From JABWBD01 sp040768665 (GTDB lineage: Bacteria > Planctomycetota > Planctomycetia > Pirellulales > Thermoguttaceae): a stretch of 35,588 nucleotides of DNA. Position numbers and translations under genes: made by a program. Of the stretch, positions 1 to 7,930 are shown piece after piece. The DNA is taken from assembly GCA_040768665.1 (NCBI GenBank), contig JAXGMN010000088.1, positions 1 through 35,588 on the forward strand, given 5' to 3'. The notes under the pieces were generated by a model that worked only from the letters and a program-made list of their open reading frames with translations, was not told the origin of the DNA and searched no databases. Position 1 is the first letter of the stretch. Each line of letters starts with the position of its first letter.

Positions 1-90
1 CCGAGCTTCGCCTCCGGTGTCCGATCCACTTCGCTTCGGCGTCTGCCTTGTCGCGGGCGAACCAGCCGCCTGCCCGCGCCGGCGAACCGG

Positions 91-333
91 TTGACAGTTC
101 CAGTGTCCAATGCCCTTTCGAGTTTTGTCAAGCTGGGGGCGGCCTGGTGGAGCGACCGGCTCGGCCATCGCAAGGCGATTACGACCGCCAGCTATGCCTT
201 GACCGGCGGGGCCTTCGATGTTTGCTGTGGTCTGCCGGAGATGCTCGCGCCCACCTCGGCGATCAAGGGCGTGGGCCTCGACAACCGCTTGGGCGATAGC
301 TCTCCTTGGTCCGACTGTCCGTCTTCTTTTTGA
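91..333 (+). pseudogene. Remnant of an MFS transporter (fragment)
   Basis: The frame reads a short stretch like the second helix and loop 2-3 of major facilitator transporters: a KLGAAWWSDRLGHRK segment, where D-R-L-G-H-R-K fits the family signature D-R-x-G-R-[RK], followed by a short apolar stretch. No further membrane helices follow and the frame stops at 333. The same frame is open back to the left edge of the window but contains no convincing transporter sequence there. A complete MFS protein has about 400 residues, so at most a small piece survives. I infer a decayed gene. A chance match remains possible because the signature is short. Confidence 0.4.
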
Positions 334-445
334 GACCGGGCACGACGGCCCTCGGCCGACCGGCGATGGCGGCATACGTCCGCGGAATGGCCGTCGAGCG
401 AAACGGATGGCTCGACGAGGCGACCTTTCAGGACGGAGCCGGACG

Positions 446-1024
446 TCACTCGGCCGGAATTTCTCGCGCAAGGTCGTCCCAGGCCGCGAGCCGGGGATCG
501 CGAGCTCCATACATCCCGGCGAGTCGCTCCCGCACCCAGGCGCGGTCCAACTGGGTACCCTGCGCTCGCAGGATCTGCTCCACGTCGGCCAGATCCTTGC
601 GCCGGAAGAACATCATCTTGAACACCGTCAACGTCTCAGCGTCCCAGATTATGATAGGCTGGTTGGCCAGTTCCACGCGCTTGCGCCTCGCGCGAGCGGC
701 TTCGTAGAACGGAACAATTGGTAAAAAGACGTCGACTCGGATGCCGGCGTACCTCACGCGACAGAAGCCGTCCTCGCGGAGTGACTGCAGAGATTGCGTC
801 GCGGACAATTCGCAGCCGATTTCCTGCAACAGCCAGACGCAATCAGACGGCTTGTCCGGCGGCAGATAGAGCGTCACGTCGACGTCGACCGTACCACGAG
901 GCGCGCCCCAATAGCCTAGCGCGATCGCGCCGCCGAGCGCGTATTCTTGATGCCGCAACGCCAGTTGCTCAGCCAGTTGGCCGGCTACTGCCGCAGCGTC
1001 GGCGGGTGGTTTAGCTTCGGACAC
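446..1024 (-). CDS. Nucleotidyltransferase-fold protein (AbiEii/MNT-like), possible toxin
   Basis: A 192-residue protein with a GGAIALGYWG segment followed by R-G-T-V-D-V-D-V. This matches the glycine-rich turn and the acidic D-x-D metal-binding motif of the nucleotidyltransferase superfamily, in the form found in AbiEii-like and other small stand-alone transferases. A second acidic residue (the D of RVDVFLP) fits the third catalytic carboxylate. The C-terminal part is helical and charged, as usual for these proteins. Translation probably starts at a GTG inside the end of the upstream gene (14-base overlap), so the two genes are translationally coupled. Families of this fold include type IV toxins, tRNA-modifying toxins and antibiotic nucleotidyltransferases. 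The substrate cannot be told from sequence, and a toxin role is inferred from the two-gene layout only. Confidence 0.72.
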   Translation of the reverse strand: MSEAKPPADAAAVAGQLAEQLALRHQEYALGGAIALGYWGAPRGTVDVDVTLYLPPDKPSDCVWLLQEIGCELSATQSLQSLREDGFCRVRYAGIRVDVFLPIVPFYEAARARRKRVELANQPIIIWDAETLTVFKMMFFRRKDLADVEQILRAQGTQLDRAWVRERLAGMYGARDPRLAAWDDLAREIPAE

Positions 1025-1262
1025 GAGCAGCGTGCTTTCTCAGGAACTCGCACGTGGATGCCGGCCAGGGCGCCGGTTCCACATCCGGCAGGCCCGCAGT
1101 CAGCCGGCTGCGGTAGAGGACGCTCGCCGCCTTGCACGCCGATTCGAGCAACTCGCTGCGCTCCCGCATGCTAAGCATGCGCAGCCGCGCGACGTCCTCG
1201 CCGCAGGCATCCTCGTGTGCACTGACCAAGCGGTCCATTACGCGTGCAGCTTTCACAGCCAT
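1011..1262 (-). CDS. Small helical protein upstream of the nucleotidyltransferase, possible antitoxin
   Basis: An 83-residue protein starting at ATG 1262, with an AGGTGA-type ribosome site just upstream. It is rich in Arg, Glu and Ala and probably helical (MRERSELLESACKAA), with no membrane segment and no motif I recognise. It overlaps the nucleotidyltransferase start by 14 bases, a layout typical of coupled toxin-antitoxin or partner genes. Because it precedes the enzyme and is small, an antitoxin or substrate-docking partner is a reasonable guess, but nothing in the sequence proves it. Confidence 0.6.
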   Translation of the reverse strand: MAVKAARVMDRLVSAHEDACGEDVARLRMLSMRERSELLESACKAASVLYRSRLTAGLPDVEPAPWPASTCEFLRKHAARVRS

Positions 1263-1306
1263 GCGTCACCTGCCTTCTTTTCCGTCTGGAACCATCTTAG
1301 CAACGT

Positions 1307-1391
1307 TCGAGAAAAAAGTGTCAGGAACCATTTGTGTGAAGCACCCGAAGGGCCGATTTCCGGCAAATGGTTCCTGACACTTATTTCTCGA
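1307..1391. repeat. Long inverted repeat (REP/MITE-like hairpin)
   Basis: Two arms of 28 bases, 1307-1334 and 1364-1391, are reverse complements with a single mismatch (1315 against 1383); the inner 19 bases are perfect. The loop is 29 bases. The core reads AGTGTCAGGAACCATTTG. GTGTCAGGAACC / GGTTCCTGACAC sequences recur between genes in planctomycetes and other bacteria, which suggests a dispersed palindromic element. It lies about 45 bases upstream of the nucleotidyltransferase operon, so it could also act on that transcript. It lacks a clean T-tract terminator structure. Confidence 0.75.
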
Positions 1392-1530
1392 TCAATCCTT
1401 ACCCCCTATAATTGTAACGTAGCATTTCCTGATTTCAACCTGTCAAAGTGCTGGTTGGGAACTCGTTGAGAAAGGGGGCTTACGATATCGTTGCCAACGG
1501 CCGGTCGCTTATCCCGACGCGGCGTGGCAT

Positions 1531-1719
1531 ATGCCTGCAATTCGCCCAGGGCACCGGATCCCGGCAAGGACCAGCTTATTACTAGCCGTGCGAGTCGAGA
1601 TCATCGACATCGCCGAGCGGATCGGTCCGCTCCTCGTCGCCTTGGAACCAATGATCCGCGACGGTCTCCTGACCATTGTGGACGTCCATGTCCGGCGATT
1701 CCTCCCCGATCCGGCTTAG
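1531..1719 (+). pseudogene. Remnant of a DUF190-family protein (C-terminal part)
   Basis: Residues 16-59 of this short frame (LLLAVRVEIIDIAERIGPLL and on to DGLLTIVDVHVRRF) resemble the C-terminal half of DUF190 proteins, small PII-like proteins whose typical text is PVVVEIVDxxEKIExFLPxLDxMVxEGLVTxExVxV. The N-terminal half (the expected LRIYVGExD region) is missing. DUF190 proteins have about 110 residues and often sit beside fluoride exporters (CrcB); none is seen here. I infer a truncated relic. Its end overlaps the 3' end of the opposite Kelch gene by four bases. Confidence 0.45.
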
Positions 1720-2717
1720 GGCCAATCCTCAGGGAGCTGCAAATACCAGACATCGCCCACCAGCGGCCACGCATTGCCCCCAACGATCCACAGCTTGTCC
1801 TGGAAAACGTACGCCGACTGCTCGTGTCGGGGCGACCAGATGGTCTTTGTTTGAAGTTGCTCCCAATGCTTGCCGTCGGCCGTGTACCAGACGTCGTTCC
1901 AGTTTTTCGACGGCTCGTTCGACCAGCCCCCAAGCACCCAGATGCGATTGCGGTAAACTTCCGCCGAAAACCAGATCCGGGGCGTCCATCCGGCGGCCCC
2001 GGTCACTTGCGTCCAGTTTACGCCGTCGTTCGAGTTCCAGACGTCGTTGAAAGCCTTGTATGTCGGCAGGTAGTTGCCGCCTCCGAAGACCCAGAGCTTC
2101 CCGTCGTACGCCACCGCCGCGTGGTAGGCCCGCGCGGGCCAGCCGGCCTCGGCGGTCGCTTGCTTCCACTGCTTGCCGTCGTTCGAATACCACACATCGT
2201 TGCGCAGACTCTTCTCCGTGCCGTGGAAATACTGCTCTGTTCCGCCGAGGATCCACATCTTGCCGTCGAACACCGCACCCGCGGCGCCCAGGCGAGGGCT
2301 CCAAGGGGCAGCGTCCGTCGCAAGCTCCCATTTCTGCCCATCCTTCGAGAACCAGACCTCATTGCCGGCGGAAGCCCCCGGCAAACGCCCGAGGTGCCAA
2401 CCGCCCATGATCCACATCTGATCGTCGAAGACCAGCGTGGTCGGCAAATCGGCGTGTCTCCAAGGGGCCGTCTCGATGGCGCGCTGCCAGTTCACTCCGT
2501 CGCGCGAGCTCCACACGTCGCGCGGCGGCTCCGCGTACGAATTGAACCAGCCCCCCAGGATCCACATCCGGTCCTTCAGCACGACCTCGCCCGACGAATC
2601 GCGCGGCTGAAATGCCACCTTGTCTTTCGCCTTGACCCAATCCACCTGGCCGTTCTGTCCCAGCGCACACGAAACGCTGGAAAGCACCAACAAACCCATC
2701 GCGACGGCATTCTTCAT
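1716..2717 (-). CDS. Secreted Kelch-repeat (galactose-oxidase-like) beta-propeller protein
   Basis: A 333-residue protein starting at ATG 2717, chosen because a GGGAGG ribosome site lies just upstream and a signal peptide follows directly (MKNAVAMGLLVLSSVSCALG). The open frame extends further upstream but has no secretory sequence there. The mature protein consists of repeated blades of about 50 residues, each with a VWxSxDGxxW segment followed by a hydrophobic strand and a glycine pair (MWILGGW, MWIMGGW, MWILGGT, LWVFGGG, IWVLGGW, LWIVGGN). This is the Kelch pattern, six blades by my reading. No catalytic residues of galactose oxidase are obvious. It is probably an extracellular or periplasmic binding or sialidase-like propeller; the ligand is unknown. 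Confidence 0.85.
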   Translation of the reverse strand: MKNAVAMGLLVLSSVSCALGQNGQVDWVKAKDKVAFQPRDSSGEVVLKDRMWILGGWFNSYAEPPRDVWSSRDGVNWQRAIETAPWRHADLPTTLVFDDQMWIMGGWHLGRLPGASAGNEVWFSKDGQKWELATDAAPWSPRLGAAGAVFDGKMWILGGTEQYFHGTEKSLRNDVWYSNDGKQWKQATAEAGWPARAYHAAVAYDGKLWVFGGGNYLPTYKAFNDVWNSNDGVNWTQVTGAAGWTPRIWFSAEVYRNRIWVLGGWSNEPSKNWNDVWYTADGKHWEQLQTKTIWSPRHEQSAYVFQDKLWIVGGNAWPLVGDVWYLQLPEDWP

Positions 2718-2927
2718 GACCAGACCTCCCACATTCTCCCGGCTCGGAAACGCCGTCATCTTATTACCCCGGAGGCGACCCGGCAATTCCCGGGCCCGGA
2801 GCACGAGAATGACCCGTGGCTTCGCTACACGCCTGCAGTCGTACGAGCGCAAGCAGAGCGGCAATACTTTTCAACCAGGAGCGGGCCAGGGCTATTGCAG
2901 AAGACGAGTCTTCTCTCCCGCAGGCCG

Positions 2928-3815
2928 TTACCACGCGCTTAACCCGGGAACGATATTACGCAGGTCCTCGGCATGAGTAATATCATGAACGAGGATCTTG
3001 GAGCGGCCGACGAAGTAAGTGTGAAAATCGGCGATCACCAGGTTGTGTGTTAACTCGGTGGGACCCGCCTCGACCGCCGTCAGAACCGCCGTGCCGACCG
3101 TAGTGTGAAGTGCGGCGCCCGTGCCAAGCTGACGCGCCGGAACCCAGCCGTTGCCGGAGATCCAGAAGGCATGGTTCGGCGTACAGTCGAGCGACTCGTC
3201 GGCGGCAGTCACCCGTACCAGCGGGATGGGCTCGCGGACGGTTGTGTTGACTACTGCCTTCAACGCCAACTCACCCGAAACCGGATCCTGAGCCACCACG
3301 AGATCGCCGACGCGCACCGTCTCGATGGGCTTCAGGCCGTGCGGCGTCCACACCGGCGTCCCGGCGGCGAAGCAAGATGTGGATAAGGTAACCCGCTCGT
3401 AGGTTTGTTCGATCGGTTTTTCGTAGCTCCGGTAGCCCATGCGATCGTCCCACCAGCTCCACCAGGCTTCCGGGTCCGCGGGCAAATCCTGCCCGGTTAC
3501 CAGCGTCAGGGCCGAACAGATTCGCGCGTTCTCACTCCGGATCGCTTCGTTTTGCTCGGCCCAACGGCCCTCGCGTTCGGCCGTCAGCGAATCCACCTGC
3601 CGTTGCCGCCAATCGGAGAACCACCGCGTCGCCGTTGAGGAGTCGTTGGCGGCAACCGGGGGCTGCCGCTGCTCTCTCGCAGCAATCTCGTAAACCGTTT
3701 CGTGGCGAATGCCGTAGGTCTCCCGGGAAAACACCTGCTGATGGACGATCCAGCCGTCCTCGTCGCCAGGGACGATCTGGGTGGTGGACTGGACCGGCGT
3801 CGAAAGGGCGGCCAA
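2928..3815 (-). pseudogene. 5'-truncated planctomycete Hint-domain (pretoxin-Hint-like) protein
   Basis: The frame holds the C-terminal half of a known planctomycete protein type: a Trp-rich linker (EAWWSWWDDRMGY), then a Hint domain. The domain begins at Cys in SCFAAGTPVW, has a GLKPIETVRVGDLV strand, a block-B motif TPNHAFWI with GWV, and ends with HNLVIADFHTYFVG and ILVHD. The tail (DLRNIVPGL) also matches the family. Full proteins carry a signal peptide and HEAT repeats before this part. Here an in-frame TAA lies just upstream of the first codon, only a TTG start is available, and no HEAT repeats are readable, so the 5' end is lost. The usual C-terminal His-Asn of self-processing Hint domains reads His-Asp-Ile, so splicing is unlikely. 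Confidence 0.75.
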
Positions 3816-4222
3816 CAGCCTGCCCGCCGGTTATCTGTGTGTGGGCATTCATCTGCCTGCCAATGCCAGCGTGCCTGACGGCTGCGGTGCCTCGGGTCGC
3901 CTGGACCGTCAGCGACCTGCACTTGGGCCTACCGAAGATTGCTGCTTGATTTGCCAGATCTCCGGGCAGCATCGCATCGGTTCGGGAGCAGTGGAGTACG
4001 TCCGCTGGCTGACCTGCCACACGGATTTGCCTGCCGTCGCGACGCGTGTGGACCGTACCGCCGCGGCCAGTCCTTTCAATGTTCGCGCTCCTCCTTCGGT
4101 CTAACCGCTTCGCAATCTGTCCTGCGCTCGCATCGCGTTTGTGGTTGGAACGATTCTGCCCGCTGCTGGCCGAGCAACGCGCTCGCGGTCCGCAACGGCA
4201 AAACGAAAACGAGGAGCATTTC
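3816..4222. other. Divergent gap between the Hint gene and a DUF1559 gene
   Basis: About 400 bases with no supportable gene. It should hold the missing 5' part of the Hint-domain gene on the minus strand, but I cannot read HEAT repeats in any frame, so that part appears deleted or scrambled. The last bases carry the ribosome site (GAGGAG) of the DUF1559 gene starting at 4223. Confidence 0.5.
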
Positions 4223-5191
4223 ATGAGATCTTTACGGAAGCATTCCGCATTTACGCTTGTCGAACTACTGGTGGTCATCGCCATCATCGGCATACTGGTG
4301 TCGATGCTCTTGCCCGCGGTGCAAGCCGCCAGGGAAGCGGCGCGGCGGACCCAGTGTACCAATAACCTCAAACAACTCGGCGTCGGCTTTCACAACTACC
4401 ACGACACCCACAAGGTGTTCCCGCCGGCCTACGTGATTCAGCCGGGCGGTGGAGGCGTGCATGGCACCCCGGACCCGACCACCCGCGACGCCGGCCCCGG
4501 CTGGGCATGGGGCACACTGCTGTTTCCCTTCCTGGAGCAGGGCAACCTCCACGACCGCTTCAATATGAATCTGCCCTGCTGGGATCCGAGCAACGCCGCG
4601 GCCACCGCCACGCAGGTAAACCTCTTTCTCTGCCCTTCCGCCACGAGAACCGAAGGCTTGGTGCAGGTAAAGGACGACGCGGGCGGAGTGCTGGCCACGT
4701 TGGCACGGTCGTGCTACGTGGCCAACGCGGGCCAGGAAGAACCGTGGCTTTTCGCGGTCGACGACTACCAGAATATCGCCGACGGCCCGCTTTATCGCAA
4801 TTCGCGGACCCGATTTGCCGACGTGACCGATGGGCTTTCGAATACCGTCTTCCTGGGCGAACACCACCCCGTGCTCAGCGAAAAGACCTGGGTCGGCGTC
4901 GTCCCCGGCGCGATGGTCTGCCCGCAGCCGGAGTTTGCCTTCTCGATCTGCGAGCCGGGCGCGATCCTGGTCAACGCCCATAGCGGCCCGTGCAGCATCG
5001 TGACTCCGCCGGTAATCCACCCGCCCAACAGCCCGGTTGCCGCTCCGTGCCAGATGTACGCCGAGCATCCCGGCGGCTGCAACGTCCTTTTGGGCGACGG
5101 TAGCGTCCGCTTCGTTTCCGAAACGATCAACCAGCTCACCTGGGCCGGGCTGGCAAGTCGTGCAGAAGGCGAAGTCATCGGTGAATACTGA
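4223..5191 (+). CDS. DUF1559 protein with type IV prepilin-like N-terminus (copy 1)
   Basis: A 322-residue protein. The start at ATG 4223 follows GAGGAG and places the prepilin signal at the N-terminus: basic leader MRSLRKHSA, then FTLVELLVVIAIIGILVSML, cut by prepilin peptidase before the Phe, with Glu at mature position 5. The next part (LPAVQAAREAARRTQCTNNLKQLGV) is the DUF1559 hallmark, and the C-terminus has the H-x9-DG pattern (HPGGCNVLLGDGSV). The family is hugely expanded in planctomycetes, with unknown role; an extracellular pseudopilin-like or envelope function is assumed. A small lipoprotein gene follows 36 bases downstream, probably in the same operon, a common pairing in this phylum. 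Confidence 0.95.
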   Translation: MRSLRKHSAFTLVELLVVIAIIGILVSMLLPAVQAAREAARRTQCTNNLKQLGVGFHNYHDTHKVFPPAYVIQPGGGGVHGTPDPTTRDAGPGWAWGTLLFPFLEQGNLHDRFNMNLPCWDPSNAAATATQVNLFLCPSATRTEGLVQVKDDAGGVLATLARSCYVANAGQEEPWLFAVDDYQNIADGPLYRNSRTRFADVTDGLSNTVFLGEHHPVLSEKTWVGVVPGAMVCPQPEFAFSICEPGAILVNAHSGPCSIVTPPVIHPPNSPVAAPCQMYAEHPGGCNVLLGDGSVRFVSETINQLTWAGLASRAEGEVIGEY

Positions 5192-5227
5192 GCCGAGGCT
5201 CGATCCATCAGGAAAAGGAGAACCATC

Positions 5228-5584
5228 ATGAATACGAGGACAACGGTTTTGGCCGTTGCGCTGCTGTTGGTAGCGACCATGCTCTGGGGATGCGGCCGGC
5301 CACAGGTCGCCCCGAAAAACTTGCACCTCATCGCTTCGTTGCGAACCGCTCTCTCGACGCGCAATCCCGAGTGGCTCGAACAGAACGCCGAGATTATCTC
5401 CCAACGCCACCAAGGCGGAAAGATGTCGGACGACGAGTACGAGGCGTTTCAAGACATTCTCGACGCTGCCCGCGCCGGCGACTGGCAAGACGCGGAGCAC
5501 GATGCCATTGCTTTCCAGAAAGCGCAGCGTCCGACCGCGGAGCAAGTCCAGCGAGTGAGCCGGCACTGGCACGACGGATCCTGA
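5228..5584 (+). CDS. Small lipoprotein downstream of DUF1559
   Basis: A 118-residue protein with a strong ribosome site (AAGGAG) before ATG 5228. It has a lipoprotein signal peptide (NTRTTVLAVALLLVATMLWGC): basic start, hydrophobic core and a lipobox-like L-W-G-C with Cys as the lipidated residue. The mature part is short, charged and helical (MSDDEYEAFQDILDAARAG), without a recognised enzyme motif. Short lipoproteins of this kind often follow DUF1559 genes in planctomycetes, which suggests a shared envelope job that is not known. It converges with the PepSY gene, with a gap of 46 bases. Confidence 0.82.
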   Translation: MNTRTTVLAVALLLVATMLWGCGRPQVAPKNLHLIASLRTALSTRNPEWLEQNAEIISQRHQGGKMSDDEYEAFQDILDAARAGDWQDAEHDAIAFQKAQRPTAEQVQRVSRHWHDGS

Positions 5585-5630
5585 CCGGACGCGTTTGAGC
5601 CGGCCACGGCAATCTCGCTCGGCGTCGGGC

Positions 5631-6860
5631 TCACACCGTATATCGGCATCCAGGCGTGGGGCTACACGTTAGTGAATCTCGTTGGCTCGGCCGCTCCGCT
5701 GGCAGCAACGCGGTCCGTTTCTTGGAAAAGAATCGTCGATAGGACAGGGCGTAACCGGTGTAGACCAGAAATAGCGAGGCGACGGTGGCAAGCGTCGCGA
5801 TGATCTTGCCCACCACGCCGAACGCGGCTCCCGTGTGCAGGAAACGAATCCAGATCCGTGCCTGCAACCCGGCACTTCGATCCTGCAGGCGGATGGCCCG
5901 GAGGATCTCACCCGTGTAGGGATTCAACTCGACGGGGATGAACGCCCGATTCGGCATGTAGTCGGCCGTGGTAACCGAGGCCTTCACCGGCGCCGTTTCC
6001 TCGGTGTTGCCCAAATCGGCGAGCGGAAGCCGGATCGACTGCCAACCGGGAAAACCGTCTTGCATGCTCTTCAATAGGGCTTCCAGGGGCAAGCGTTCGC
6101 TTCCCTCGGACGGAGGTGGAACAACGACCGGCGGAACCAGCGTCATGCGGAAATCGCGAAACTCGGGCGGTGTTTCTCCTGCCATGCGAAAGACCAGGTT
6201 GTGAGCCCAGGCAAAGGAGATGACCACTCCGGTCCCGGCCAGCACGACGAGCACCGGCAGGCTCCAGAACCCGAAGACAAGGTGCCAGTTGAAGTCGCGC
6301 GCCTTGCCTCGCGCTTTGGGCTTCAGCCGCAGGCGGTATCGCACCGCGCGGCGGCTCCAACGCTTAGGGAACCAGAGGTAAATCCCGGTAATGCACAGCA
6401 GGAGGAACGCCAGGTTGCTCGTGCCCGTGATGAGCCGCCCCACGGTGCGGCCCTCGCCGCCGATCGCCAGCCAGCGGTGGAGATCTTCCAGGAAGTGGAT
6501 CGCTTCGTGGACGCCGTGGGCACGCGATTCCCTCAACTCACCGGTGTACGGATCGATGTACCATGGGCCGGACCGGCCGGCCCAGAACTGCCAGGCTCGC
6601 CGCGGGTCCTGCTCCACGACGAGGTGGTCCGCGGCAAAGCCGGGGGATTCCCGCTTGAGAATCGACCGCAGTTCGGCGACGCTCAGCGGTGGCCGCCCGT
6701 CTTCGGGCAACTCCACAGCGGCGACGTTGCGATCGCACCAGGCAAGAATCTCCTGCTCGAACGCGATCGCGATGCCGGTGATCGACATGACGGCAACCAC
6801 GGCCCCTGCAAGAACGCCGAGCGCCAAGTGCAGCCAGAAGACAGCGGATCGTATCGTCAT
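5631..6860 (-). CDS. PepSY-associated four-helix membrane protein (iron-regulated PiuB-like)
   Basis: A 409-residue inner-membrane protein. The start at ATG 6860 gives a family-typical N-terminus (first helix FWLHLALGVLAGAVVAVMSITG) and lies 20 bases after the stop of the upstream DUF1559 gene, so the two are probably one operon. Helices are near residues 9-33, 145-166, 195-217 and 350-372. Between them are two periplasmic PepSY-like stretches, each with a W-x-I/V-D/N-P-Y-T-G-E segment (YIDPYTGEL, ELNPYTGEI), and conserved His residues (LHRWL, NWHLVFG, FLHTG) that could bind heme or metal. Relatives are often induced by iron shortage and sit near siderophore or heme uptake genes, possibly as reductases. 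A Fur-like box upstream of the operon (8134-8148) supports iron control. The precise reaction is unknown. Confidence 0.88.
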   Translation of the reverse strand: MTIRSAVFWLHLALGVLAGAVVAVMSITGIAIAFEQEILAWCDRNVAAVELPEDGRPPLSVAELRSILKRESPGFAADHLVVEQDPRRAWQFWAGRSGPWYIDPYTGELRESRAHGVHEAIHFLEDLHRWLAIGGEGRTVGRLITGTSNLAFLLLCITGIYLWFPKRWSRRAVRYRLRLKPKARGKARDFNWHLVFGFWSLPVLVVLAGTGVVISFAWAHNLVFRMAGETPPEFRDFRMTLVPPVVVPPPSEGSERLPLEALLKSMQDGFPGWQSIRLPLADLGNTEETAPVKASVTTADYMPNRAFIPVELNPYTGEILRAIRLQDRSAGLQARIWIRFLHTGAAFGVVGKIIATLATVASLFLVYTGYALSYRRFFSKKRTALLPAERPSQRDSLTCSPTPGCRYTV

Positions 6861-6880
6861 GCTGGTCGTCCGGATCCCGC

Positions 6881-7930
6881 TCAATCCATATTGATCGTGC
6901 GGACTTCGCCGCCCGCGCGGGTCCAGCTTGCATGCCACGCGCCACGGTCGATCGTGTCGGACACGGTGCGCACGCTGCCGTCGGCCATGCATGCGTTGAC
7001 GACCCCAGGGTGGTAGCTACGTGAACCGGTGATCTTGTTGGATCCGCGGACCAGGTCAGGCACCGCGCTATTGGGCGTCAGGCGGCCGTTCATGACCGGC
7101 CCGTTGGGAACGCTCCCGCGAAGCCAGTAGTGGTTCCTGGAGCCGTCCCAGCCGGCGATGTAGGACTGAACCGCGCTGATGTTCCCCGTATCCGCAGCGG
7201 CGGCGACCGTTGCGTCAATCGCAGAAGCCGCCGCTCGATAGCGCCGAGGATCCTGCAGGGGCGTTGGCGATGCGGGCGAGTCGCCGGGACCGATCGTCGT
7301 TTCCGCAAAGATGATCGTGTTGCTCGTCCCGTCGATAATGTCGCGCAAGCGGATCTTGGCGCCGACCCAACACAATCCGTCCGCAGGAAGGCCGTTGCCG
7401 GGATGGAACACTCCGTCGATACCGCTGCCCTGATTGAAAGCATAGCTGATGCCCGCGATCGGAATGATTGCCCCCGACGGCATCGTCAGGTCGTGAAGGT
7501 CCGCGCCGACGTCGCTGGGACATTCGAACGAGTTGACGCGGGTCGCGGCGGCCCGGTGCAGTTCCGCCGGGAGGTCGTTCAGGGCGGGGTGGCCCATGTA
7601 GATGTTGAAATCGATCAGATCCTGCAGGTTCTCCTGCTCCATGAAGGGGAGCAATTTCGCAAAAGGCGAATAATCGCTTGGATAACCGCCGGGCCACGGC
7701 CATCCGTTGTTGGGAAACGCCTCTGGATAGGTGGAGGCGTAGTTGTGCAACGCCAGCCCGAGCTGCTTGAGATTATTACTGCACTGCATCCGCCGGGCCG
7801 CCTCTCGCGCCGCCTGCACGGCCGGCAGCAACATGGCGATTAAGACGCCAATGATGGCGATCACCACCAGCAGTTCAACGAGCGTGAAGCCTTGCGGGCG
7901 CAAAGCGGATCGAGCGTCGTGACGCGACAC
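6881..7930 (-). CDS. DUF1559 protein with prepilin-like N-terminus (copy 2), leads the PepSY operon
   Basis: A 349-residue protein. I choose the GTG at 7930 because AGGAGG lies seven bases before it and the product then begins with a short basic leader, directly followed by GFTLVELLVVIAIIGVLIAM. An ATG at 7969 and a longer open frame lack such a site. Prepilin peptidase should cut before the Phe. The hallmark LPAVQAAREAARRMQCSNNLKQLGL follows, and the C-terminus has SYHPGVVNACMADGSV. It shares an operon with the PepSY membrane protein and lies downstream of a Fur-like box, so this copy may be iron-responsive, unusual information for a family with no known function. Confidence 0.93.
   Translation of the reverse strand: MSRHDARSALRPQGFTLVELLVVIAIIGVLIAMLLPAVQAAREAARRMQCSNNLKQLGLALHNYASTYPEAFPNNGWPWPGGYPSDYSPFAKLLPFMEQENLQDLIDFNIYMGHPALNDLPAELHRAAATRVNSFECPSDVGADLHDLTMPSGAIIPIAGISYAFNQGSGIDGVFHPGNGLPADGLCWVGAKIRLRDIIDGTSNTIIFAETTIGPGDSPASPTPLQDPRRYRAAASAIDATVAAAADTGNISAVQSYIAGWDGSRNHYWLRGSVPNGPVMNGRLTPNSAVPDLVRGSNKITGSRSYHPGVVNACMADGSVRTVSDTIDRGAWHASWTRAGGEVRTINMD

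Noticed and set aside
1491..2942. A 483-codon plus-strand frame over the Kelch gene
   Set aside because: Pro/Arg-rich nonsense opposite a gene with signal peptide and six Kelch blades.
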